The notes under the pieces: generated by a model
The model's input: only the letters and a program-made list of their open reading frames with translations
Told to the model about the DNA's origin: nothing
Database searches by the model: none
Part shown: positions 11,660-24,857 of the stretch, in pieces
Layout: each line of letters begins with the position of its first letter
Numbering within the stretch: the stretch's first letter is position 1
Assembly: GCA_948567375.1 (NCBI GenBank)
Contig: OX419757.1
Span: forward strand, 14,198,001-14,262,000
Origin: Lunularia cruciata
Taxonomy: Eukaryota; Streptophyta; Marchantiopsida; Lunulariales; Lunulariaceae
Length of the DNA stretch: 64,000 nt
Direction: 5' to 3'
Program-made: the position numbers and the translations under genes

Positions 11660-14600
11660 CTAGTGCTCTGAGTCGTGTGCTGCAGCACTTTGCTTGCCTC
11701 CGCTAGGAAATCTTCCTGAGCCTGCAAACAAAGAGACGACTGGCACTCGAGTCCCGTATTTAGCAGAGGCCATGGGCAAGTCAGACGAAATCTCTTTACA
11801 TTTACCTAAGTCTTGTAAAAGTCCAGAATACTTGTTAAGATCATTATAATCTATATCAGAGAATAAATCACAAGAATCAGACTGCACGGGACCATATGAC
11901 AAGGGGTTACCTCAATATTCTGTACAACCCAAGGTGAATTGAGTGAACTTTTACTGTTGCTGGGTACGTATGAAGCTCGTGTTGGTAGTAAGGTTACTTG
12001 TCTTGAATGTTTCGTCCTCGTCAAAGCGTCCCAGGAGCTTAGGTCAAAGACTTGAGACTTGGGTTCAAAGAGCGAATATATTGAGCTCTGTGAGTCCCTC
12101 AGTCCACGACATGTACCATTCTCTTGGCGTGTAGAGCTCAGTTGCTGTCTCTCCACAGCGAGCTTCATCCTTTCCTCATCATGCCTTCTTTTCAGCTCCA
12201 ACAGATCGTTTTGTGCCATTGTTACCTGAGCTTCATAGAAGGTAAGCATGTCTCAGGACAAAAACTGAGAAATATACAGTTTGATGTCAGCAACTATTTA
12301 CGTAGGTTTGGAACAATGGATACTACCTTATGAAAAGGGAACACAATTGAAGTAATGCTCCGAAATGTCATGCGGATAACACAAGGAGCAACACAGAAGC
12401 AAAATATCAGAAATAGTGGACAGCTAACTACAGGTGCCTTCAATCGAGAAGGAAGTTATCCGCGAATATGGAAACAGGAACATACCTGCATCTTCTGCTT
12501 CTCAATTCCACTCGCTTGACGCGCAATTTCTTGATGGATTGCTTCTGCATCAAGCTTGAGTTGTATAGCCTCCCCTTTCATTTCAATAGCGGATTCAACT
12601 TTCTGTTGAGCCTGTCAGTTACAGGTCTCCCAGATTAGACATTAATGTTAAAGAAGATCACGTGGGGACATGGAGAAGAAGCAAAATAAGCGCCGACAGG
12701 ACGGTTTGACCGAAGGTCATACCTGCAAACCAAATGTCTGGATAGTGGCTATCTCTTTATCAAATGCCTGACGTTGTAGTTCAAGCTCCTGGCGAGCCTC
12801 ATCAATTTCCTGTGCAATATCAGCTGCCATCTCTTTCGCGCATTCTAAATCCAAGCGTTGCTTTGCTGACTCCTGCGCTTCTACAGACTCACAACCAGCG
12901 TTTGAATGTGGAAAATATATATATATCTTATGATCTGGGGATCGCCTCTAAATGCCTCTAATGATAAGCATTATGATAACAAGCGAACAGGAAAAGTGGA
13001 CGTATACGATCAGGTCCAATATAATCTAATAGACCTCATCAGTTGCATCCACCCTTCTGTTTCCGACTTCAGTGAGTGTACAAGAGTAGGAGTGTGATCC
13101 AGTGAGTTAACACCAGTCACATTTACTTGGTGAATTTCCTTGGAGTAATGAAAATTATAAGCACGCCTTATACAACCTGCAACCCCTCAACTTCAGCATT
13201 TCATAAGGCGAGCTTTACCGGCTTGCATTGCAGCCGCATGCTCCATTGTTTGCTTCTGAAGGGCTGCTTCAGCATGTAGTAACTGCTCTCTCATTTGCAC
13301 AACAGCTTCCCTCTCTGCAGAAATGTCCTTCAACTCCTGCAGTAAGGCCTAGTTTGAGACTTCTTAACGGCATGTATACACTGGTACTAGCCATTTTAGC
13401 TTGCAGCTCTCTCTTGATGTTGGAGGCAAAGGATCTCACAGGAAAAACCATATACTACATCCTAAAGCATAAAGAGGACCAGGAAGAACGTTGGTTTCCT
13501 CGTTTTACACTTCTAGAATACTACAGATGCTTTGCTACCCGGTTAGTTCGGTTTCTAAGTACCTGCATGCAATTCGTTAGAAAGGTTTCCTTCTCAAAGA
13601 AACACAGGCTGCGCATGTCCTCCAACCTCTCACGTGCTGTCGAAAGATCTGTCAAGGCTTGAGCTCGTTCTGCCACCATTGCGTCCTGTTAACGGTTCTA
13701 CATGTTAGCAGCTCTACTACTCTCCTTTAGCCATGCATCAGTTATCCCTATCCTCAACCTACAAGTGATAGAGAATATAGTTTACCAACATTTCGAACGT
13801 ATCGACATACTGGCAACTTAGTATAAGTAGTTTAAGAGATTTACACCAATCTCTTACCTCGAGAAGTTGAAGATGAGCGTGTTCTTTGTCCAGACGTGCC
13901 TTTTCTTCCTGATGCATTGTTCTGATCTCTTTTCCACCTGACTCTAGGATTGATAATAGTTGATCGAACTGCTCAAAAAGAAGAAGAGATAAGCTTTGAG
14001 GGGAATAATGCGTTGTGGACTACTAGTGACACAAGAAGAACTTTGAGGACTGTACATATCACCAAGTTTTAATATATCGCGAATACTATATTGAAGGTCA
14101 CTTGCCAGTAAATGATCCGGTAAGAGACATTCGCCAATGTGAAGAGAAAGGATAAAGGCATCCAAACTTAGGAGATTGCAATACACCAGGAACCAAGGGC
14201 TGGAAATGTTCCGCTACAAGAGGCTTGCTTGAAATTGCTAAATTCAACCAGTTCCAGATTAAGAAATATCATGATTGAGCAAACCTGCTTTCTTATTCCG
14301 TTACAGTGATCTCCCCACTCAGATAGAGTAGCTTGCGTTGTAGTGACTGTGTCATCCAGGGCTCCCAACCATAGAGTCTTGTCAGTATCGAGAAGTTCTC
14401 TTTCGGACCGAAATACACTGTGTAGTGCATCCACCTTGATTGCCCACTTATCTCCTTTCTCCAGAAGCATGGTTATCGTGTCCATGCTTGTTTGATGAGC
14501 AGACCAGAATTCTCTCTGAACTCGCACATGAAGATTACACGATCTGAAGGACACTCCTATAGTAGAGCTAGGATGTTGTTGCACTTAAGAAAGGCTAACT

Positions 14601-17600
14601 AAAAACAGTTCCCTTGTCCACCTAATGTGGATAAAATACGATCATGTTTAGATCCTCAAGGTGGTGTGCTGCTTCATCTTTAAGAACTTGACAAGGTTTT
14701 CCTCGCAGCAAAAAATGCGTTAATTGCAAACATCCCTCATTCCTTGTTAAGTGTCGAGTTGTACTAGAAACTTGCCTCGATATCAAACTGCTTGCCCTTA
14801 GCTTCCAGTTCTTGACGATGCAAAGTCTTCGTTGCTTGTAACTGCCGTTACGTCCATATCAGGATTGGTTGAGCTTAACCACCGGTTGAGCGTACATACT
14901 CCAAATTTAAAAGTAACTTCAGTTCTAATTCTATAAGCTTGGAGCGCAGTAGTACTGTCGATCGACATCGCTCGACATCGCTCGAGAAAAGCAGCAGCAA
15001 GAGTAGAAAGGACGAGCGACAATTCATGAGCAAGCCTCGTAACAAACCTCTTGGTCATGCAGTTTGTGCAACGCAGCAATTTTTTCCTCTGTCAAAAGGG
15101 AACTATTCTTAAGTAGCTGAACTTCAGATGATAACTGAGCTGCAAGTTTTTGAGCCTCTTCTCTTTCTTCTTCGATCGTCTTGAGCAGGTTATATTCAGG
15201 AGATGGATCTCCTTCATAGATTCGCTTCTCAAACGCAAGCCGTTCATTTTCAGTCCGCAGTATTTCATCTTTTAGAAGGAGATTTTCTTCACGTAAACTT
15301 TTTATCTCATACACAAGCGTATCTCTCTCCCTTTCAATTTTCTCTTTGGCGGAAGACTGAAGCTGGATCTCTCTATGCAGACGCAAATCTTCATCCTTCA
15401 GCCTTGTTTGCAGTGTAATTTTCTCTTTCATAAAACTATCTCTCTCCAGATCGAGTTTATATTGAAGGGTGTTTCGCTCTGCTAGAAGCAGATCAACAAA
15501 GGTCGTCTCTCTCTTGCTCCAATCATCTTCATCTTTCCTGGTGTAAGCAGGGGTTCGAATCTCTGATGAACCCTGAGAGATACAAAGAATGGTAACAAGA
15601 ACAAGGCTTGATTAATCCGATGTTTACCACAGTTGCCACCAACGGTCAAATGTACTTGGACCTTCATCATCAAGAACTGTTTCACGGTGGCTTGAGTTTG
15701 AATCAAATAGAGAAGATGGGTAGATGCACAATGGTGGCCAAGCATCAGGCAATAGAGACTCCATATCTGATTGATGGAAAAATCAACTGTTGACCAGGGT
15801 AGAAAAATCTTCAAAACTAATATTGCAACAATGAATATCATGATAATGATGACATGCCCCAGAGCTCACCTGAATAGGTATACTTCGAGGTGACTTGTTT
15901 GTAGATGAGTCACGGAGTTCTTCTGTCCGGCAAGGAGGCATGTGCTCAAGTGTTTTCTCGTTAAAAGTATCTGCAGTGGAAGTAGCAGTAAATCCTCTGT
16001 CGTAAACATAAGCCAAACACTAAACATGTTTTGAAGTCTATAGATGTTCAGGATTCGCATTGTGGATCATACCAAGGGATGGCTGATCGATTTTCCTTTG
16101 ATACTCTGAAGCCGGCTGAGACCCTATAATGGTATTTCTGTCAGAGTTCCTAACTGAGTCACCTACACACGACAAAAGTTCAACTTTTGTGTCCTCCTTC
16201 GATCCCTCGAGGCCAACGCTCAAGGTACTTGTGTCTCTGACTGCTGGGGTAGTTCGGTCTAGTCCCTGTTTGGAAATTTTCTCAATGTCCTGAGTGCGTG
16301 TAGGTGACTTGAGTGAAGCCAACTGGTTTCCTATAAGAGGATACCTATCAGAGTAGACAGGGGTTGAGACGATTCTTGATGAAAAGGAGTCCTCCTTATC
16401 TTCCTTCGCCTTCCCGAGGACGTTGTTCACTTTACTGGAATCCGAGTTCAGCAGCGATCTTCCAGTTAATATTTCAGACTGTGAAGTGATTCGGGTATCC
16501 GTAGTCTCTTCCTGAAGTAAGCTGTAGCTGATCTCTGATGGCTCAGAAGACATTTCCATGCTTTGAGTCGGTTTCAGCAAGCTAGTAACTTTGGTTGGGC
16601 TCCTCCGCCTACCTGCAAGTGGGGTCCTCTTCGCACCAGAGAGAAAAGAGGGCTGATATTCTCCAAAATCACTGGACAAACCAATGCCAGAATTGTTGAA
16701 TGAAGGCTGTTTCATCTCGGCAAAAAAATCGGAAGTGTTCTTAGTTTCAGTTTCCGTAGCTTGTCTATCAAACCCCTTCTCGGGTCCATCAGATAGCATT
16801 GTCAGAACATCTGTGGTTCCCCATTCATCATCCTTCATCACATCATACATGCTCACATAAGTCTCGTAGAAACTTCAAAGCTGTTACCAAAACGAGTCAT
16901 ATTAAACTAGCCAATGCAAGGAAATTCAAACAAATCCTACATGGTGCTAGAATACTTGAAATGAGAAACCTTTGGTTATGCATCTACTCATGGACTGAGC
17001 AAGTCGGTGAAATAAACTTGTGGGATATCTATTGATGTAAGGGGAGAACCCAAATCGCCACCCACATTGATGTGAAATCGTACCATGAGTCCCCAAGTTG
17101 AGTCTGAAAAATTAGTACTATACTGTGATTATATCAACAGATTATTCAAGATAAAATAGGAACTGTGTCGAGTATACTTCATAACATAAAGTTTGTCTCA
17201 ATACCCGCCTTATCAGTAGACCCGTGCACTGATTTTCTTTCTCCTCTTCTGACATTGGGCGGGGATAACAATAGAGAGAACGCTTGCGGGACTTCTGAGT
17301 CTTCTAGTCCCAGTTCCACGATGTGCTCTAAACCCTCGTCCATGAAAGCCACTCGCTTTACCTGTGGATCCTTTCTGCACCAAACGCGACAACGCAGTAG
17401 CTTAAAGAGCAGCTCGTGCTAGGAGAGTGGAACGAAAGCTCTGTTGTCTGCACTACCTTCTGACGTTTCTCGCCGTTCAATCCTATCGAGGACATGCAGT
17501 ATTTCACATGGGACGAGTTGATAGCTTAATGACTACTAAGGATTCTGGGCCAAGGTATTTGGCAATCCAAAACTGAGTAACTCTTTTGATTTGGAGCCCT

Positions 17601-18291
17601 ACAAATAGTGGAGCTACTATGAAAATATAACAGGAATACTGCAATGGGAGGCAAAACTCGTGCATGGTCCCCTGTCTCAAGGCTACCGCCGGTAGTAAGG
17701 GCTGTTCGGAGGTGTCTGTAGTGATAGCAGTGAAGTGGGGAAGGAATAACCTCTTTTGGTTAGCAGAGGAAGCAAAACTGGAGTCGGAAAGGGATTTGAG
17801 ATCTGCTTCAAGTATCTGGTCTCCCAACAGTGCAGCTAAAGATTCTGCTCTCTTCTTCTGCTTCTTCTTCGTCTGATCCTTCCCATTCCCCTGCTCCAAG
17901 GTAGTAGGAGTTGATGGTGGTGACTGCAGGCTCGAGTCAAGTTCTTGGTCTCTTCCCATCCCCGACTTTTTAACATCCCTAAGCTCTGAGTGTGGCGCTG
18001 TTGTTGGTCGGTCCTCAGCATCGTCTGCATCACTCAATAGTTGGCATAATCAAAACCGGTTCCAGTGAAGGATGCCATTATTATCTTCAACTTAAAGATT
18101 CGCTTCCTTCGTTCTTCAATTTTCAATGCCTCTTTGAAATTTCTCTCTCGAGTCTCACCACTAAGGAACATCGCATCTATGGATGTTTGGCTCTTGATTT
18201 TACGTCGACTCAGTCGACCCGGCGAGATCGACCTTGGCTGATGATCTGAGAAAGAAAACCCTGCTTTAGTAGTCTGCATCCTTACACCCAC
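11660..18291 (-). CDS. Many-exon coiled-coil protein, candidate FBF1-like basal-body protein
   Basis: A minus-strand gene read through at least eleven exons with consistent splice sites. Clear exons: 15048 to about 15573 (long coiled coil with SLREENLLLKDEIL), 14776-14841, 14285-14515, 13858-13968, 13563-13685, 13219-13336, 12723-12880, 12486-12611, 11911-12225 and 11660-11881. Upstream exons are disordered and acidic: 16038-16856 (MSMYDVMKDDEWGTTDVL), about 17200-17420 (RVAFMDEGLEHIVELGLED) and 17504-18037 (SDADDAEDRPTT, LLGDQILEADLKSL). A disordered N-terminus followed by a long C-terminal coiled coil fits FBF1, a transition-fibre protein of basal bodies; this is inference from architecture. 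The reading frame breaks near 18036 between the piece ending GFDYANY and SDADDAED, so the start is unsettled (candidate ATG at 18078 or 18291). The intron downstream of exon 14776-14841 has a GC donor. Confidence 0.55.
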
Positions 18292-20106
18292 AACCAGTTT
18301 TCAGGTAGTGCAATGACTTCCATATTTAGGTTCCGATCTATTGCTTACAGAAAGGACATGAGTAATCGAGTGCTATATGTCAGCTGGACAATTATCCATC
18401 GTTTCAGTTGAGGTTATTCTACCAGTGGATTGACATTGGGAGGATTGGGATAAGAACCTATCACGGTTGAGCTTGCCATGTGAGGTCTGAAAAGAGAAGG
18501 AGCACTTGCGAGAGATGACAGCGGCATTTTGGTTCCGCTGAAACCCTGATGCTGCTGCTGGTGTAAGCTTCCTTAAATCCAGTCCTTAACTCAACTGGGG
18601 AATCCCAAATGACACTAAAATCAATTGCAACTGGAATCCAAAAGCAGGTTTCGCTGCAGAACATGCTCTAAGCAATTCACTTCACCTAAATATAAAACTT
18701 GAGAATTCGACTTGACCCAAATGGTTCATTTGCAACACTAATTTTCAGTATTCTGCTCATTGAAGTCTGCCAAGGTACAACCTACATCCGGACAATGTTA
18801 TGACACTACCGTGCTGGACATGCTGGAGTACCTAGTACTAATTCGTCTGTGCAATTTTCGGGGATTGGACAGGCTACTCTGAAAGTAAATATGACACTGG
18901 TCTCTTCTCCTGTCGCCCCCAAAATTTACGACACAAACTCGGTAGCACCTAACTTTTTCCAACGCCACTACTCCTATCTCTGTGCACCTCGCCATATATC
19001 TATCTATCCTCAAAGGAGCGTGCTTAGGACAGTGTCAAGGCACCTGAAAGAAGAGAGTCCCAAACCCAGGCTCCACACTGATTCAGAAGAGTTGGTTACA
19101 GTTGCTGGACGGTTTTGAGGATGAGCTGAACTGTTCAAAAGACGAAGACTCGCTCGCTCGCTTTGCACGGGTGTTGCTGCAGAAACTCACCTACTTTCTT
19201 CAAAAGTGTGACATAGAAACTACCTAAGGCAAATCTCAAACGTCAGGTATTCGTTTATCTATTTATCCAAGTGGGGTGGTGAAATAGATTGGTACACTCC
19301 ACCTATTCAGTCGCTCAACGCCCAGCAGAGCGGAGGGTTGGGCAGCTTTCTTTCAATCAACCCTCCAAACCGCGGTGACTACTCTCATGCAGGAAGGAAG
19401 ATTAGCGATGAGTTGCCGACATCCTTATCCAGGGGGCATCGGAGAACGGAAGGGGAAGAGAGCACCGAAATCGAACTTCATTCCTTCTACCGCTTGTTGG
19501 TAGAAGTGAAGAGCGTATCCAGTACTAACTGGCCGCGATCATCCATGTGAACTTAACGGTCGCAACGGAAACGCTAAGCCCCAGTGGGAATCCATATATC
19601 CTTAGGTTGTTGTATTGTGATTGTAATAATTAGTGGGTGTGAACTGGATCTTCATGATCGGAGATAGATAGATAGCTTCATGACAGTGAAATACAGGATA
19701 TCAAGGCCCTCAGTTCGTTTCTACTTGAATTCATCACATGGGTTCCAATCCAAACTAATTACTGAGAAGTGCAGCAGTCTTCATCTAGAAATCTAGTGTG
19801 CTCTTAACTTCAAAAGGCGAAATTTTAGCTAATCATTACCGCGGAGAAAAGCGTGACGATGACACATGAAAATTACATAAGCTCGACTGCGATTCTCAAA
19901 TTTGGCACATGACCATAGGCACAGACGAAGAACATTGTAGAGAAGGAGGATGAGATTCTGTGGACTGATGTTTTAACAATCATAGTTCACAAAAGCACGC
20001 AGTCTCAGCGGACTGCCTTTTTCTTCAAGGTCAAAATTCGTACCAAGTTGTACACATTTGCTGACAATGAAGCCTGGCAAGTAGTAAGTATATGAAGTTT
20101 TTTCTT
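18292..20106. other. Intergenic, no recognisable gene
   Basis: Upstream of the coiled-coil gene and downstream of Pcc1. It must hold the promoter and 5' UTR of the former and the 3' UTR of the latter. Short open frames at 18461-18664 (-), 18849-19118 (+) and 19338-19550 (+) have no recognisable domain. Confidence 0.5.
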
Positions 20107-20496
20107 TCATGCAGCATAGATGGAAGAAGGTCCAAACTCCTCAATGGTTCTGGTGGCTAGGACCAGCATGTCCATGAAGGCACTAAACGAGGCTCTGAGA
20201 AACCTGGCCTCGGTCGCTGTGAACTTAACTGAGAGCCTCCTGCCCTCAACACTCATAGTCCTCGCCACTTTATCCGGTTGCAACTCAGCATCCACCGACA
20301 GAGTGATCATAACAATGGTTGCAAGCTCCTCCGTGGGATAATCCACCTGCACACTGCACGTCAATTCTGAATTCGTAGTGGTCACCTTTGGCTGGGCATC
20401 TATCAACGAGCCCCGTAATGCAATCTGCTCAGCTTTCTCGAGCTCTGTCACAGCAGGTGTTGTTGTCAATGTTGCCATGGTTCCTCCAAAATCCAA
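20107..20496 (-). CDS. PCC1: KEOPS/EKC complex subunit Pcc1 (LAGE3 family)
   Basis: A small single-exon protein, 129 aa from the first ATG. Pcc1 is the dimerising subunit of the KEOPS complex, which with Kae1/OSGEP transfers threonylcarbamoyl to A37 of ANN-decoding tRNAs (t6A). Visible signatures are a SVQVDYPTEELATIV strand, a central GRRLSVKFTATEARFLRAS segment and the C-terminal helix SAFMDMLVLATRTIEEFGP, which together match the Pcc1 pattern of basic/hydrophobic strand, R-x-LRxS and FxDxLxLxxRTIxEF. Family members are usually 80-140 aa, so it is complete. The second methionine (residue 7) sits in ACCATGGCA, a better initiation context than the first, so the true protein may be 123 aa. The nearest neighbours are unrelated in function. 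Confidence 0.9.
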   Translation of the reverse strand: MDFGGTMATLTTTPAVTELEKAEQIALRGSLIDAQPKVTTTNSELTCSVQVDYPTEELATIVMITLSVDAELQPDKVARTMSVEGRRLSVKFTATEARFLRASFSAFMDMLVLATRTIEEFGPSSIYAA

Positions 20497-23400
20497 AGTC
20501 CAGGACCCAAAACCTTACCGGCGCAACCTACCCTTTACACCCCTCTACTGTCCTCTCTCCCTCCACTTCAACACTCCATCTCTGTCCACGCAGTCTTTCT
20601 TTCTCTGACTATTCAATACCCAATCCCAATTTTGCAATCAGTTCTTCAGCCTCTTGCACCCAAAAACGGAATTCCTGGACAACACCTTAAATTGCTGGTT
20701 GATTGACTCGTCGGAAATGACAGACGGAATTGCACTTCCTTGACCTAAGGCGAACTGGGAGTTTACTACTACAACAAGCCAGCGTGCTGACTAAAACCAC
20801 GAGCGGCTGTTGGCTACGTTGTCGAAGGGATGGCGGGCTTCTCAACTTTACCAGCTACGTAACCTAATTATGAATATCAAAACTGGCTTCGAAAGCCCCG
20901 GATGTACTCCGGAGAGAGGTATTCCGGTTTGAACCCCTTCGATCCTGTGTGGGTTTGCCTGCTTGATCGAGATAGAACCTCCTCTGCTGGAAAGCAAAAA
21001 CTGGAAATTGTCGTGTTCTGGTCGTAAATCGAAATGTGAAGCTAATGGAGGCAGAAAACTGTGAGTACGAAATCAGAGCGTTTATGGATCATATGTCTTA
21101 GATTTCTAGGATTCGGACTTTGAAAATAGTCCTGCCTGTTTAAAATATCCGCTTATGTGGATCTTGTATTCGGTTGCTGAACGAGAGATGTTATGGGGGA
21201 ACGATTTCATTTGCACTCTTCATACGGTCATTGTCAAGTTTTCGAGTACAGAGTTAGTTCTGTTTTGACCGAGTATCTGCTGTACAATCGTTGCCGGCCT
21301 TCAAATTATGAAAATCCTTGTCCAATTCACTTCTTTTTTCTGCAGGTTTACCTCCTTCGATGGGGCTCTGAAGTTATTGCTGTTGGAATCGGATTGCTGG
21401 CACTTTTGACGAGTTCTGAAAGCTCCAGATTGCTAGGAAATGGAAGTGATCCCTTTTAGTTGAACTGTTTATTTTCCCCAGCCACTCTAACTCGGATGTT
21501 TGAACATCCTTGCTTTCCCCGAGGTTACAAGATTTAATACTTCTTGATAGATGGGATTGGATGGAATGCTTCTCTCTCTAGGGCTGAACGCGGAAGTCAC
21601 TTGCATCCCGGCTGCATTCACGGAGGTGGAAAAGACACCAGTTCATCTGATAGATTATTGCTAACCACAGGAATGTGGGTTTGACAGACCTCTGCTGTCA
21701 AAGCGGTAGCATCTCTGAAACAGTAGTACTGTAGTAAAGATTTCTCATGTCTAAATGAATCATCAAGTCACCATCAAAATGTGTATGATTACTACAGCAT
21801 TGCCGCTGAGTAGGAAACAAATAGTGCCCGGTTGTTGAGGGATGGTTGATGATTTGGAGCCCAAGGTTAATCCAGACACAGGTACTGACCAAGTTCACGT
21901 TGACGTAGATACTAGGAAATTTGAACATCTTGCAGCATCTTCCTTCCCTGATATGGACAGGAGCTATGTCCAGGTGCAAGTGAAAGTTGGAGGCGCGTGA
22001 TTTTCTTCGCCCGACCTTAACTTTCGATCCGAACACGTTACTCATGTCTTGTATTTCATGAGGTTGATACTGATAGTTCAGTAATTGGGCTATGAGCGAA
22101 TAGGATTGCGGATGAGAGTACTTCCTTTCTATAGGTTGTAGAACAAGCTGTTTTAGAGCGTTTCAATGTTACAAGTTACAGGGATTTGTCAATCATTTGG
22201 ATTACGCTCGGCCAGTCATACCAAGCCTGCATTTGGGGGAGCCTAAGAGAGTGTGGAAGCTTATTTGTAGACTCACTGATATTTGACGTAGAAGCTCCAT
22301 GTTTCTATAACGAGCTCAAGGTTTAGACTTCAGTAGTCTCTCAACACTGAGGAATTTCGAGCTCCTTATATCTGCTATTACAAAGTCTGCGGGTGGATGC
22401 CTAAATCGGACCCTTGGCTTCATTCAGTCGATGGTGGCCATGGCGGGAAGTGAAATTGAAATTGAAAGCTGAAACCGGAGTGTCCTGCATTGTTGTTCGG
22501 TCGACCTTATCCTGATTCCCTGGTTTCTCTCGTCAATTTTGTGCACCGTCTAGGACATATTTGTGGACTCAAGGTTTTGAAGGTGTATCATTTACTTCTC
22601 GTGAGAAGTGCGTGGTTGAGCTCATCCATGTAATTGCTTTCCTCAGCTGATTGTGGCTGGGCGATTGTAGGTCCTGACGGGACCAATATCTAAACTGTCT
22701 TCGTTCCTGAAGAAGGTGTGGAATCAGAGGTCTATGAAAATGGACGACTACAACAAAAGGAAGTCGCAGAAACCAATGCACGGACAAGATTTAGTTCCCC
22801 ACAAGGTCGAGGTTGCGACTGTTTGACGCCCCGGATTTCCAAGGGAGTGAGCAAAAAAATGGGAAGTTCCTTTTCTTTGTTTCTTTGCTTGGATATTTAG
22901 AGTAGTACTTTCAATGTGCGCAAGTCTCTCTGAGGATGGTCATTAGCTTTATTGATTAAACAAGGATGGGAATCAATTGGCACATTGAATCGGTTTTTCG
23001 ATTCAATACACCAATTCAAGACGCACATTGAACTGATTCCTAGTCGTCAACAACATATCAAGATCCATCTGGTGGTGAATGTGAGAACTCAGTTAAAAGT
23101 GCTTCTCTGAAGTCCTGGGCCTAAAACTTGGTTATATGGACAACAATGCACGGAGGGTATGTCGGAGGCTTCTAGAACTATCAAAGGAGAGCAAGATGGA
23201 CTTTCATGTCTCTTTTAACGGCAAATTCTGTCAAAGCTTCAAGTTTTGTCTTCCCTAAAGTTGTGGCTCCTTGAACATGTACTGCATGGACAGTGTAACC
23301 TCTGGCAGGAAGTTAAGTCAAGGGACTGATGGTATCCGTATCTAGTCTCATTGCTCAATCAGTTTCCACAGCTCGGATCACAGCTACCCCGTTGGGATGC

Positions 23401-24857
23401 TAGTCAGGTAGGAGGTTGCTGGGATGTTAACCTGGACTCATATGCAACGCACAACCGTCACTACAGTACGCACAATAACGGCATACAGGCACAATACTTG
23501 GCCAAACTCCAGCTTTCCAGTATGTCGACTTATAAAGCCACACAGATAAGAACCCTTTTGGAGTGGAGTGGAGTGGTCGAGTGCAGTAGTCATAAGTTAG
23601 CTGTCCTTTGCTGAGCCAGGAGACGTTTTTTACATGACTTTCGTTAGTCCAATTGCAATAGACAGTGTGGATATGTTTTGACTCCCAGGAAGCCAGAAAA
23701 CCCCACAAGTGCCTCACTGTGGAATATAAGAATAATATTGGACGGAGGTGGATGTTATATTAGAAGTTGCGGAAGTTGGAAATTTCCAGTCGGGACAGAC
23801 TAGAACTGAACGGCCTTGGGCGAAGCAAGAGTCGAAACGTGAGGGTGAGGAGCAAGACTTGGGCTACAGTGGGGCGATTCTGACAGGAAGGGGACTGGTG
23901 GGTTGGTGCTGGTCGTGGGCCAGCCAGGAGCTTGGGAGCACCGGACAGGGTGGCGCCAATCACTGAGCGAAGGACTGGAGGAAGCTCTAGCACGCCATGT
24001 CATGCCAACTTTGCTGCGGTCGCTGTGAAAGCTCAGTCTGGCCTAAAAAAAGAATGTCGATTTTGTTCTAGGTATTAGAGAATGGTCAGAAATTGGCAGT
24101 TGAGGAGGCTGAAGGAAACGTGTCTTTAGTGTGAATCAATAACTTACAGCTCTAAAGAGTTCAAAAAACTTTGGTAGGGCTGCTGCTGATTCTGTATGTA
24201 CCGTTTCTTCTTCCCCTAGAGTCTCATGTCCGTTATCTCGCCTCCAGAGCTGAAGTTCCGTTTCTGCCATGCTTGCCACTACGAGCGTTCAGGTGGACAA
24301 CTGAAGGCCTGAAATCCAAACCAATGTAAGCGCTCGACCTACACAGAGCTTGCAATCTTTCCTTGAGAATCTGACTTCGTGGGTGGCTTGCTTTGAGTCT
24401 GCAGTGAGTAGGTACTACTAACCTGAGATTTCATAGCAACCACCCACACGCTTTCCATTTCCAATTAGAACTTTTTGACACACCCTTGTATTTTGATAGC
24501 CAAATTTGCGTTCTGGTGTTTTGGCTGGGAGTTCTCAGCAGCAGGGTGGAAGATTGCCAGAAGTGCTGGACAAGGTGATGAAACTTGACAGTCTAGAGGA
24601 GGGCTTGTGGTTCGTTTTTGTTACATGCTGTTTGACTGTCCTGAAAGGAGTCAATCAGCGTTAGAAGCTGACAAAGAAAAGAGGAAATACGAAGCACGGG
24701 CACCATTTTGAAGGGTAGCACAGTTTAAACAGTTGTGGACATCTTCAGATATTATTTGCCTAGTCTTGGTCTGGGGCAGGATTAGACTAGGAGGCAGATA
24801 AACTACAGCAGGAATAAAATTCGAGAACTAATCAAAAGTCTCAGGGAAGTTATACCA
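20497..24857. other. Long intergenic region, one possible small exon
   Basis: The beginning holds the Pcc1 promoter and the end the promoter of the DUF599 gene. An acceptor-like TTTTTTCTGCAG near 21345 is followed by an open stretch to a stop at 21457-21459 encoding a hydrophobic segment (VIAVGIGLLALL). An ATG followed by a GTGAGT donor lies near 21045, but the two do not join in frame, so no gene is called. No other coding signature was seen. Segments such as 23350-24000 have overlapping open frames on both strands without domains. Confidence 0.4.

Noticed and set aside
15535-15575. tRNA-like GGTTCGAATC motif
   Set aside because: It lies in the coiled-coil exon region and no cloverleaf arms could be formed around it.
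20120-20690. Plus-strand open frames at 20120-20341, 20378-20608 and 20388-20690
   Set aside because: The first is antisense to Pcc1 and the others start within its antisense strand and run into its 5' flank; none has a domain.
21040-21459. Two-exon small membrane protein gene (ATG near 21045, exon near 21350)
   Set aside because: The donor after the ATG and the acceptor at the hydrophobic exon are out of phase and no intermediate exon was found.
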